Assembly (NCBI GenBank): GCA_007922225.1
Contig: ML679970.1
Location: 42,497,323 to 42,561,322, forward strand
Origin: Emydura subglobosa
Lineage: Eukaryota; Chordata; Testudines; Chelidae
DNA length: 64,000 nt
Reading direction: 5' to 3'
Of the stretch, positions 37,697 through 47,689 are shown piece after piece (the first letter of the stretch is position 1; the number at the start of each line of letters is the position of its first letter). Below the pieces are notes generated by a model that had not been told where the DNA came from, ran no database searches, and worked only from the letters and a program-made list of their open reading frames with translations. The position numbers were made by a program, and so were the translations under genes.

Positions 37697-37870
37697 CTTA
37701 GGCAGGGTGAGCACACAATCTACCGCTCAGGCCCCCAAGCTGGGCGAGCGGACAAGGAGTCAGTTGCTCCAACCTTTAGGTAGGGTGAGTGGCGGCTACT
37801 CGCTCAGGCCCTCAGTCAGGGCAAGCGAACAAGGAGTCAGTTGCTCCACCCCTTAGGCAGGGTGTGTGAG
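37697..37870 (-). repeat. About 77-bp tandem repeat inside the LTR
   Basis: Two full units share CTTAGGCAGGGTGAGC-like starts, CGCTCAGGCCC in the middle and ACAAGGAGTCAGTTGCTCCA at the end (37,697-37,775 and 37,776-37,852). A third partial unit follows. Tandem repeats are common in LTR U3 or U5 regions. Confidence 0.8.
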
Positions 37871-38050
37871 CAAGGCAACGGCTTCGGGAGCGGTCAGGAG
37901 AGAGGTTCTCCTCGGGGTGGCTAGGGAAAAAAGGGGGGGAGGGGAGGAGGACGCAGGCCCACCCATCTCCACTGCGTCCCAGCCCAGGGCCCTAGTAGCG
38001 GCAGAAGCGGCTGCCACTGTGTCGGCGGGGCTCCCGCCGCAACACACCGA

Positions 38051-38401
38051 CTATACTGTGGCTTCAGCCACAGGCCGTGGCTGTCCCTGAGCTACTTCCT
38101 CCCCTCTGACTCCAGTACCTGCCTCCTCTGTGCTGCAAGGATAGTCCACCTGGGGTAGCGCCGTCAGTCCCTTTTCATCGACCGGGGGTAAGGCGGGGAG
38201 TTCCTCTTCAGGGGGCAGCTCCTCGAGGTCGTTGTAGGCTGGGAGAGGCTCGGCCTTGGGCAGCTCCTTCAAGTCCTGCCCTGACTCAGGGAGGGGCTCG
38301 GTGGCCGGCAGCTCCTCCAGATCCAGCCCGGCCTCTGGGGGTGCCCGCCACTTGGGCTGCTCCGGGGTCTCGGCCCAGTCCGGTGGTTCTGGAGCCCGCA
38401 A
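38051..38401 (-). CDS. Acidic repeat ORF inside the LTR (doubtful gene)
   Basis: A 116-codon frame starting at 38,401 and stopping at 38,051, downstream of the TATA-type box in the same orientation. It contains degenerate repeats of the form D-L-x-E-L-P...E-P-L-P (DLEELPATEPLPESGQDLKE, then DLEELPPEEELPAL). No recognisable domain. It may be a short peptide encoded in the LTR leader, or just an open frame created by a GC-rich tandem repeat. I do not know its function. Confidence 0.3.
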   Translation of the reverse strand: MRAPEPPDWAETPEQPKWRAPPEAGLDLEELPATEPLPESGQDLKELPKAEPLPAYNDLEELPPEEELPALPPVDEKGLTALPQVDYPCSTEEAGTGVRGEEVAQGQPRPVAEATV

Positions 38402-39723
38402 CCAGGCTCGGGGTCGGGGTAGCTCGGCCCAGTCGTCCTGGCCGGGTTGCCTGGTCTAGCTCCGCGAAGGCCCTATCCAGTCTCCAGGCCCAGGTGGGGC
38501 CGCAGTTGGTCAGCGTCTCGGCTCCGGCCCAGGCCTCTGCTGGCAGGGCAGCACGTCTGTCTCTGGCAGCAGTCTGAGCTCTACTGAGCTCAGGGGCCAG
38601 GCTTTTATACTTCCCCTTCCTGTCGGGGCTCTGCCTCACTGCCGCCGATTGGACTGGCTGGGTGGTCCTATCACGGCATGGGTCCCTTGTTGCCGGGCAG
38701 ACTCGGCGCTGAGACCTGGGGTTGTCCAATCAGGGCTCTCGTGCACTTCCTCGGGCTCTGGCTCTGGGTGAGGCCACAGCGGCTTCCTACACTGCACATC
38801 TCCCATGATGTCCTGATGTCTTGATGTGATTCAGTCTACATCATCTTTCTGACCTAAATCAAAGCCCAGTGGTTCCTCGGTAGGGTCAACAACAAGCTGT
38901 TTGTTTTGAGTGGTCGAAACGCTCCATGAGGCTCTCCATTGACCCTCAGTGTCGAAGATGAGTATCAGGGTCTTGATGCAATTCCACAGAAGGCTGCAGG
39001 ATTTTAATCTTGTCTTTGGTGGATTCTGCAGGTCATCATGCAACAGGATTCTCGTGTTTGCATTGACATGGTTAAGAAAGCAAGATGTCTTGGAATCTCT
39101 TCTAATCTGTGGAGGCTGGATGCGCAATAGGATCGAAAGCCAGTCAACTGGGGTTGATTTGAGTGTCCCTGATACTACGCACATGGTATTATTCAGTTCA
39201 GTGTCAAGGAGTCTAGTGTGACTGCTGTAAGACCACACAGTATTCAGATGCAGAGCGTGCCAAGGCAATTGTTTCGGTTCATAGGGTCCATGAACTGGAA
39301 CCCCAGGATGTTCTAACCAGATTCCTAATAAGCGCAATACAAGACCTGAGCTTATCGCAGGTGTTCTTGATGTGTTGTGGGAAGGTCAAACTCCGGTCCA
39401 GTGCAACGCCAAGATACTTTGGGTTAGCCTTATCACTGATACTCTTACCGCAGAGCTCCACATTGAGTCTGGTATTAGCCATTTTATTGTTCAGATAGAA
39501 AGCCCTCACCATGGGATTTTTTTGGGGGTTAAGCCTAAGTTTCCAGCATTGGAAATAATCAGCCATTATATTAAGATCTCATGTTAGGGTGCAGCTGATG
39601 ATATGGAGGCTTGTGTGCTAAGCATCCAGGTCAATGTTATCCGCATACAAGAATTTCCTCGACTCTGTCATTGGTATATCCGCAATGTATAAATAAAAAG
39701 CATCAGATAAATAAAAAGCATTT

Positions 39724-40177
39724 TGGCAACAAAAATGATTAGGGGGCTGGAGCACAGGACTTATGAGGAGAGGCTGAGGGAACTGGGCTTGTTTAGTCTG
39801 CAAAAGAGAAGATTGAGGGGGGATTTGATAGCAGCCTTTAACTACCTGAAAGAGGGTTCCAGGGAGGATGGGGCTAGGCTGTTCTCGGTGGTGGCAGATG
39901 ACAGAACAAGGAGCAACGGTCTCAAGTTGCAGGGCGGGAGGTCTAGGTTGGACATTAGGAAAAAGTTTTTTACTAGGAGGGTGGTGAAGCACTGGAATGG
40001 GTTACCTAGGGAGGTGGTGGAATCTCCATCATTAGAGGTTTTTAAGCTGAGGCTTGACAAAGCCCTGGTTGGGATGATATAGCTGAGGTTAGTCCTGCTT
40101 TGAGCAGGGGGTTGGACTAGATGACCTCCTGAGGTCCCTTCCAACTCTCATATTCTATGATTCTATGATTCTATGAT
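39724..40177 (+). mobile_element. CR1 3' fragment inserted in the Jockey/I-type LINE
   Basis: Starts GGCAACAAAAATGATTAGGG, encodes the CR1 C-terminal segment ([20 protein letters not shown] then [10 protein letters not shown]) and ends in three GATTCTATGAT-type units at 40,177. It splits the LINE just upstream of its YADD box. At the left junction ATAAATAAAAAGCAT is duplicated with CAG between the copies (about 39,689-39,721), perhaps a target-duplication or filler event. Confidence 0.92.
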
Positions 40178-41545
40178 CAGGGCCAGGACAGAGTCCTGAG
40201 GGATGCCGGAGTTAAGAGTTCTTGGTCTGCTGACCTGGCCATTAAGGTGTACCTTAAAACAGTGGTCCCCAGTCAGCACCACCAAGAGACGGATTGTTTG
40301 CCGGCTGTGAATGACACAGAAGATCTTGAGGAGGAGGCCCCATCTCCAGAAAGTGTTGTATGCCGAGGACAAATCAACAAGGGCGATCCTTGTATTCAAC
40401 ATATCTTGGAATCCTGCCTCAGTGTGGCCAGAGAGTGAAACTACTTGGTCGCAGCAGTTCCTCTTCGGGTGAAATCCTGTCTGAGCCGCTGGGAGGATGT
40501 CTTCGATAATGTCAGACAGACGGCAGAGCAGCCCCCGTTCCATGAGCTTGCTGGTGGTTGAGAGGAGAGAGATGGGCCGGTAGCTGGCTGCATCCTCTGG
40601 GAGTTTCCCAGACTTCAGTAGGGCAACCACAGTTGCCTGTCCCCCGTTTGTTGGCACTTCTCCGGTTCTATGCACGGTGGTAAAAAGCACCATCAGCCAT
40701 TCCCATCCCTGTCTCCCCAGGTTCTTAAGAAACTCTGGAGGAATGCCATCAACCCCTGCAGCTTTCCGGCTCTTTGTTTCCAACAGCGCACCATTGGTCT
40801 TCCCGATAGAGTATGGAGAGGAGAGTAGAAATTTCTATGGGCACTGGTGAAGATTTCTTCGGAATTCCTGCTGGACGTCCTGGCATGTGATCTTGTCTGT
40901 CGGCATCTTGCTGTTAGAAAGCAGATGAAAGGCGACAGCATTTGCGGTCACCTTTGCTGGACGATGCATTACTGGCTTGCATCCTCCAAGTTGTAGCTAA
41001 AGAGCCCATGCCTTGCAGCTCTGATGGGTGAAATCAAGACTTTCAACAGTCTTTTTCCACCTTTCCATCATGCCGAATTCAAGGACTCAAGCTGCGCAGT
41101 GGCTTTATCTGGGTCGCCACTCCTTTCATATTCCCTCAAGTGGGACTTGGATTCTTTTGTCCAGCAGGGGGTGAAGGCCTTGCAGTGACCGCATGGGATG
41201 TAGTTCTTAGTGGTCGATTTCTGAATGTTTGCAAAATGACCGAAGTTTCTAGGTATCGGTTTGAGCCCTTGGATCTGATGTTCTGTTTCCAAAGTATAGG
41301 TGGGCCAGTCAGCCTTGCAAAAATTCCAACACGGCTTTGATACTGACTGCAATAGAGGCACTGCCAGGCTGATTTGGAGGATAATTGGGCACTGTTGGCT
41401 AGGCAGGAGATGGCTCAGGATGGTTCTTGTTGTGGCCAGTGGGATACCTGTGCAGTTACAGGTCACAAAACACAGGTCAGGGCAGTGATCCGTTCTCCAC
41501 CTCGCAGACCGAGAAGTCTGAAGTAATGTCCATTTAAGGAACAAA

Positions 41546-43227
41546 CTATATTTCTGCGACTAAGAACCAGGTGCTACTTCCATTTCCTTCTCCCCACAGG
41601 CAGGGCATAGAGAAAAGAAGAAATGCTATTGGATGCTACAACATTGTTTCTCAATGACCGGTCCGTAGACGGGTACCGGTCCATGGCAGCCTCCTTGCCA
41701 GTCATTGAGATTTCCCTGATGCAGAATATTACTCACTGCAAGGGCACAACTGGTCTGGAGCATGGAGCCCCCAGGCCAGGGGAAAGTGTGTGCGATTCTC
41801 CCCCTGCAGACCAGCCTGGCTGCTCCACCTGGGGTCTGTGCATGGCTGGCGCAGGGGCCAGTGCAATGTGGGGCTGTGACAGTGACTCAGGGGTGAAGTT
41901 AAGCACCAAGCCAGCCTCCCTTCCCTCCATCCCTGGTGCTCTGTGCATGTCCCAGACTCAGGGCTTCACCGCCGGCTGAAGCCTCTCTTTTCTTTCCCTT
42001 TCCCCTTCAGTCTCACACTGAGCATTGGGCTTCATCTTCTCCTGCCCAGTGAGTCTTGGGGAGAGGGGCTCAACAGGAGACTGGGATACAAACCTGAGCC
42101 CCTTCTCCTGCTGGCACTTCAGGATCTGGGCTCCCCCAGCCTCCATGGTGAGGGCCCCAGTGGCAGGGGTGCCATCTGGGCACATGATCCCCCTGAGTTT
42201 TATACCATAGCAGAGTTCAAATAGGAAAATGAACCACTGCTTTGCGCTCTCACCTTTAGTTGTGGTCTGAGAAGTTGCTACAGGGAACTGAGAAGCTGAA
42301 CCAGCAGCTCCCACTTTCCCCAGCTCCAGAAAATGTTTCCCTGGCCGCGTCAGCTGCTCCGTGCCCTGAGCTAGCAGCCCCGGGACTAGAGGGGCACTCA
42401 GAGCACTTCATGCGGGTAAATAGCTCCTTGTTACCTAGCTGATAGGATGAGAGCCAGGAGAATGCAGTGTCTGGCTAGCCTCGGCTGAGAGAAGTGCCGA
42501 TCTCCTTAAGTCTCTCCCACAAAGCTGAGCAGTTTTATTTTCAATGTAGCAAATCAGTGCTTCCCTTATACAAATCAGTTGCTCCTGTTGGAACTCAGAG
42601 GAAGTTACTGTACATGCCCCTACTTCTCAATCAGAGAATAAAAATGTTTTCTTTTTTGAATTAGTCAAGGTACCCCTGGGACTTTTTTTTTTTAACAATT
42701 CTAGAAGGGCTCTGAATCTTACTAGGTTGTTGTAGCCTTGGAACAGGTCTCTTTCCTAACTTCCTCAATAATTGAGTATGCCCTTGACGTGACATTGTTT
42801 AGAGACCACATTTTCTTAAGAACATTTAAGACATATAGTGTCATATTATATGTTCATTAAGGCACGGTTACAGATTATCCAGTTGGGTCACTGTAGATAT
42901 CTAGTTGAGATTTCTATATTACATTCTAGAAGTGAACGTTTTCCAGGGGCTAAAACAGGTTTTTAGATCAGTTGTTTGTAAGTGCAAGTTCACATTTTAA
43001 ATTCGTTTTTATATTTTAAATTTTTACACCTTTACTACATTGAACTGGAATGTGTTTTCATTTGTGCTGGAGAAATATCAAATGCATTGTATAAACAGAT
43101 TACAATGTTTAGGACTTTATTTCTAATTACTGAATAACTTAATAGGAAAAGAAAACAGTGCCATTGGAAAAAGGTGATAACATTTTTATCTACTGGAAAT
43201 AAATCTTCAGGTGTCTTAAAATTGATA
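41546..43227. other. Unassigned DNA with a possible hAT scrap
   Basis: 41,643-41,690 (TTGTTTCTCAATGACCGGTC then CGGTCCATGG) resembles the terminus of a vertebrate hAT element; evidence is thin. Nothing else recognised. Confidence 0.35.
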
Positions 43228-43345
43228 GTTCCAGAGGGGTAGCCATGTTAGTCTTTATACAGCAAAAACAACGAGAGTCCTGTAGCACTTTAAAAACTAA
43301 CTAATTTCTGCAGTCATAAACTTTTGTGGGCTGCAACCCACTTCG
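43228..43345 (-). mobile_element. Penelope-like element 3' tail, antisense
   Basis: Read in antisense, the ACGAAGTGGG...TAAAGTGCTACAGGACTCTC block matches the 3' tail of the PLE at 59,966-60,553. The outer edge carries GGGTAGCCATGTTAGTC. Confidence 0.7.
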
Positions 43346-43403
43346 TCAGATGCAGCCCACGAAATCTGTTAGTTTTTAAAGTGCTACAGGACTCTCGTTT
43401 TAT
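43346..43403 (+). mobile_element. Penelope-like element 3' tail, sense
   Basis: Directly abuts the antisense tail. Together they give 32-bp perfect inverted arms (43,270-43,301 against 43,368-43,399; AACGAGAGTCCTGTAGCACT onward). Head-to-head partial copies are a known outcome of PLE insertion. Confidence 0.7.
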
Positions 43404-43799
43404 AGAGTTGATAGAAAACCCATATTGGCCAATCTATTGTAATACATTCTTTACAATAATCACTTTTAAAACTTTTTGTCTTTTTTTTTTCAGCTAGTAC
43501 TAAAACGAACTTGTTCTCTAATTTGTTAGTTATTCCATGTTTTACAAAAACGTTTGAGGGGAAACTCCACCACTTTAGACTTCATAACTTTTAAATGAGA
43601 AATGAGACATACAAATTAAGAGTGCATCTGTTTGCTTGCTTATAATTTTCCAGAAGGTAATATAAAGGAAAATAGGAAGTATGTGAGTGTTTGAGGGTGA
43701 TTGGTGTGACAATGTAAGGACAAGGATATTGAGCAAATATTCTGCTTGAATTTTATTTACCAGCTAAAGGTATTAGCTCTTGTACTAAGGCTCCAAAAC
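43404..43799. other. Unassigned AT-rich DNA
   Basis: No gene or element recognised. Confidence 0.5.
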
Positions 43800-44545
43800 T
43801 AATATATGAAAGTAAATACAAAGTAATGCACATTGGAAAACATAATCCCAACTATACATACAAAACAATGGCGTCTAAATTAGCTGTTACCACTCAAGAA
43901 AGAGATCATTGTGGATAGTTCTCTGAAAACATCCACTCAATGTGCAGCAGCAATCAAAAAAGCTAACAGATTGTTAGGAACCATTAGGAAACAGATAGAT
44001 AACAAGACAGAAAATATCAGACTGCCGCTAATAAATCCATGATATAAATCCATGATACACCCACACCTTAAATACTGCGTGCAGAACTGGTCACCCCACC
44101 TCAAAAGAGATATATTGGCATTGGAAAAGGTACAAAGAAGGGCAACAAAAATTATTAGGGGCATGGAACAGCTTCTGGAGAGATTAAAAAGCCTGGGACT
44201 TCTCAGCTTGGAAAAGAGATGACTAGGGGGGATATGATAAAGGTCTATAAAATCTTGACTGGTGTGGAGAAAGGGAATAAGGAAATATTATTTGCTTCTT
44301 CACGTAACACGCAAACTAGGGGGTCAACCAATGAAATTAATAAGCAGCAGGTTTGAAAAGAACAAAAGGAAGTGCTTCTTCCTACAATTCGTAGTCAACC
44401 TGTGAAACTTTTTGCCAGGGGATGTTGTGAAGGCCAAACTATAGCAGGGTTGAAAAAAGAACTAGATAAGTTCATGGAGGATAGGTCCATCATTGGCTAT
44501 TGGCCCGGACGGGCAGGGATGCAAAACCAAGTGCTGTGTCCCTAG
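43800..44545 (+). mobile_element. CR1 LINE 3' fragment, diverged subfamily
   Basis: Remnants of the CR1 reverse-transcriptase C-terminus: a KCNALHIGKHNPNYT-like start, AAIKKANRLLGTIRKQIDNK in one frame, [20 protein letters not shown], and the [20 protein letters not shown] region. It ends in a TGGCTATTGGCCCGGACGGG 3' UTR. Many frame breaks. The same subfamily recurs at 53.2-53.6 kb. Confidence 0.85.
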
Positions 44546-44634
44546 CTTCCGTATAGATGATGCTTCTCTCACCCTCCCCCCACCTCTGCCCCTCAGGCTT
44601 GGGAGCCCAAGCTCCCGCCCATGTCCCACTGTCA

Positions 44635-44740
44635 AAGCACCATCTACACAGTGATTTTTAGCACAATGGTACGAGCCCCGTTAGCACAAAGCTGGGAGGC
44701 TTACTCCCAGGTGCAGTGTAGATGTACCCAATGAAGGATG
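44635..44740. repeat. Possible MITE with CATCTACAC/GTGTAGATG ends
   Basis: CCATCTACACAGTG near 44,641 is inverted as GCAGTGTAGATGTACCC near 44,717-44,733. This resembles the end of the Harbinger element at 51.2 kb (GCAGTGTAGATATACCCTGA), so it may be a Harbinger-derived MITE. Confidence 0.5.
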
Positions 44741-45663
44741 GGTGAGATTTCCATGGAGCACCGAGGACACGAGTGACATGAGGTGTTCCCTCCTCCTTAC
44801 ATCAGGCCTTAGAGCATGTGCCCATGACAGTACTCCCAGCCTCAGACAGAATAAACCTGGGGGTCTCTTCTCCCCACTCTATTCCTGATTTGGCAATAGC
44901 CCTTTAAAGATCCAGAGAGTCCCTGGGTCAGGCTCCTCAGACACAGCTGAATGCATTGTAGCCGTAAGGAGGCAGAAGAGCTGACTGAAGTGCAGCGTCT
45001 TTGAAGCCTGGAGGCTCATCAAGCTGGCCATTAGAACTGCAGAGCAGTTACCCTGTGGGTTAACAGCTCATTGATCCCCCCTCAAGTCAAGCCGGCCAAA
45101 AGCCAGTGCTGTTAACACCTTCTGCCACTCACGTCCCTGCTGAGGGGAGCCTGGGGATTAGGGACAGAAATTGTGTCTGTCTGTGGATTTGTTTGAAATA
45201 AAGTCCCTTTGATTAGGCAGGGTGGCACAGACAGAGACACCAGCCTGTGACTAGGTGTATCTACCTCTACTGGTTAATCAACTGGTTTGGGCCTGCAAGG
45301 CCACGCCCTCTCCCCCTTGCTGGGCATGCTGTCTGGGGAGGGAGTATGTAAAAGGAAGCAACTCAGCTCAGTCTGGGCTGACTGAGGAGAGCAGACGTGT
45401 GCTGCAGATTCCTGCTGAGAAGCCACTGGGAGGCCAAACTGCTCAGGTCGTGGACCTTGCAGGGAACCCACTGATAGCAGAGACTGAAGGGGAGGATGCA
45501 CCGCAACCAGCGTAGCAGCTATGGAAGGCAGGGACCCAGGAGACATGCTTGGTGATATGGAGGCTTGAGCCCTGGTACTGAGAGACTAGCCATGAAGGGC
45601 CTTGGGTTGGAATCTGGTGGAGTAGGGTGGGCCAAGGTCCCCCTGACCTCCCATCCCAAGGCT
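44741..45663. other. Unassigned non-coding DNA
   Basis: No gene or recognisable element. Confidence 0.45.
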
Positions 45664-45858
45664 CACTGCTGGGCACACTGCCACCACGTGGGGTGCCCCA
45701 TAGACTCTTACTGCTGGGCACACTGCCACTATGAGGGGTGGCCCCATAGACTCTTNNNNNNNNNNTACTGCTGGGCACACTGCCACTATGAGGGGTGGCC
45801 CCATAGACTCTTGCTGCTGGGAACACTGCCGCCACAGGGGGCAGCCTCACTGAATTCT
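45664..45858. repeat. 46-bp tandem repeat containing a 10-N assembly gap
   Basis: Units of 46 bp: 45,664-45,709, 45,710-45,755, [N 45,756-45,765], 45,767-45,812, 45,813-45,858. Core ACTGCTGGGCACACTGCC. The units on either side of the gap are identical, whereas the outer ones are diverged. Any frame crossing the gap is meaningless. Confidence 0.93.
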
Positions 45859-47639
45859 CACAACGAGGCTATGCAGTTGCTGAAGCAAGCAGCCCTTTTT
45901 TGGGCCCTACCACCACCAGAGGCAGGATGACCTCTTGGACTATTGTTACTAGACTCCCCTCTCCTGCCCCTGCAGCTCAAGGGGGGCAGCTGCTCATACC
46001 CCCACTACTCCCTTGACAAAGCCCTTCCATGTGCAGCTCTAGCTGTGCCAGAATCCAGTGCCAGGGCTCATTCATTTCTCCAAAGTCTTGGGAGCTCAAA
46101 CTTGGAGCTTAACCACTCAGGGAGAGATTCCTCAGCAAAGCAGGAGCCCTCTCAGGGGCCTCTGTGAAGGATGATGCACAGTTACCAGCCTCCTGCTATC
46201 TCTGCCCCTTGGCGACGAACTCTGAGGCGGCAGCCGCCAGCAATCCCTCCCACTCCCCAGTGTCCGGACAGCACAGCCCACCCTTCCACCCTGTGCTATT
46301 CCCATCAGGAACAGATTCCACTGGCTCCTCATTATGTCAGGTAGGGTCCACTTCCTCAGCTGCAATCCCCACGGCGCCTATCAGGCAGGGAAGTAAGGTC
46401 AGCTGCTGCTGCTGCTGCTGCATGGCTCGGGCAAAGGGGCAGAGTTGCCAGGTCTGTGCTGTGGAGCTGTGGCTGTGCCCAGCACAGAAAAACACACAGC
46501 AGCAAGCTGTGCCTGCTCTCTGGCTGTGACACCCTCCCATGAGCAGGGACATGGGTGTCTGTGTATGCCCGGGACAGAGGCTGAGTTCCGCAGCAGGGGG
46601 CGAATCCCCTGGTTCTTTCCAATGCCACATTATCTCACAGATCATAGCAATTGGGCTCAGTACTTGGGAAGAGGGGAATCTTTCAGCCGCTCTGCCCTCT
46701 CACGCTCCGAAAAGAAAGAGCACCTCTTAGCATATCTGAGCAGAGAAACAGATGGAAATTCACTTGGCATTGTGCTTTGTGCTTCCTACCTTTGGGATGA
46801 GCAAAACGGGCAGAGATTTCTATCAGGCCTTGTGCAAATGTGTGTGTCAGAGACCATGACGGGCAGCTCCACCGTGTGCATTCAGAATGAGGGAGGGTGT
46901 CCCCACTGCAGGAGGGGCTGCCTGTCAGGGGAGGAAATGAAACCACAAATGGGACATGAATGCCACATGCCCCAGGATCATGCAGCCTTTGCGCCAGCCA
47001 TACAGAAAGAATACAGGATTCAGCTGCAATAGAAAGGTTCTTTTCTGAGGCCGCTGGAAGCAGACAAACCCCATGGTTCTCTTTGGCTGCCCAGCTCCCT
47101 GACTAAAACTGCCTGGTGCCTCCTGTCCCTAAATCCTAACCTGGCCTCACTGCTAGCATCACACCGGACCCTAGCCTCAGCGTCAGCGGACAGGAGCCCT
47201 GGGCCGCTCTAGATTAATCCCTTGTCAATGGATAGCCTCTCAGCTGTCCCATTAGTGCGAGACTCACTGACACACTGTGCTATTCCTGGCTTTGGCTGTG
47301 AGAGTGTGCTTTGAAGAAAAGTAAACAACAGAGAGCTGTGACACATTTGGAAGCCAAAATGAGGCATCTGGGATGAATAAACGGTCAGGATTAGCTCCAG
47401 GTATGAGGCGAGCTGTTGACCCACTGAGGTGTCATGATGATGATGATGTCTTTGAGCAATGTGTGTCTGTGAGCCCTTCTCGCAGCCGATCCTGAACAGA
47501 CGTGTGGTGGGAAAGGAACCAGAGTGAGAAGAAGTTGTGCCACCCTATCTCCACATCTAGATCTGTAGACACATCTGGAGTTCAGGGCATGAGCCTCCCA
47601 GAAGGGTTGCTCTCTAATTAAGGGGAAATTGCTTTAAAT
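45859..47639. other. Unassigned non-coding DNA
   Basis: Contains a (CTG)n run at about 46,399-46,422. A 195-codon frame at 46,445-47,029 has no recognisable domain, and its opposite strand is also open in places. No host exon supported. Confidence 0.45.
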
Positions 47640-47689
47640 AAGTGACTTGTTCCCCAGGTTCAGCAACTAGGTCTGAGTCAGACAAAACA

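Larger units (their letters stand above)
37603..38791 (-). mobile_element. LTR inserted in the Jockey/I-type LINE
   Basis: On the minus strand it starts TGTAGGAAGCCGCTGTGGCC (38,791) and ends CTTACA (37,603). Flanks are GTGCA (37,598-37,602) and CTGCA (38,792-38,796), a likely duplication with one mismatch, and the host LINE reading resumes on both sides. A TATA-type TATAAAAGC lies at about 38,601-38,609 (minus). A near copy of the start (GGAAGCCGCTGTGGCCTC) recurs at 37,623-37,646. GC-rich with CpGs. Class (Gypsy or ERV) cannot be decided without an internal region. Confidence 0.65.
37320..41545 (-). mobile_element. Non-CR1 LINE (Jockey/I-type), interrupted twice
   Basis: An antisense non-LTR retrotransposon in three blocks: 40,178-41,545 (endonuclease end, linker and reverse-transcriptase start), 38,792-39,723 (reverse-transcriptase end and C-terminal region) and 37,320-37,602 (C-terminus). 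Visible motifs: SVSKPCWNFCKADWPTYT in the linker; KAAGVDGIPPEFLKNLG, SYRPISLLSTTSKLMERGL, AAQTGFHPKRNCCDQVVSL and NSGIPQDSVLA in the polymerase; then KFLYADNIDLD, where the catalytic YADD reads Y-A-D-N (39,636-39,647). After that come KYLGVALDRSLTFPQHI and PQIRRDSKTS. The 37.5-kb block carries a degraded Cys/His motif (CDYGHQSQMMKHIISECPL in one frame), as at the C-terminus of this LINE group. The motif style matches fish and invertebrate elements annotated 'mobile element jockey', not CR1. The 5' end is truncated. Confidence 0.8.

Noticed and set aside
37697..37870. CRISPR-like spaced repeats
   Set aside because: Contiguous diverged 77-bp tandem units without unique spacers, in vertebrate LTR sequence.
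43228..43403. Classical MITE
   Set aside because: Both arms match a PLE 3' tail in opposite orientation; no target duplication outside.
45443..45930. Long frames crossing the N gap
   Set aside because: They span ambiguous bases in a tandem repeat and have no motif.
46445..47032. 195-codon candidate host gene
   Set aside because: No recognisable domain, no splice signals supported, and the codons look compositionally random.
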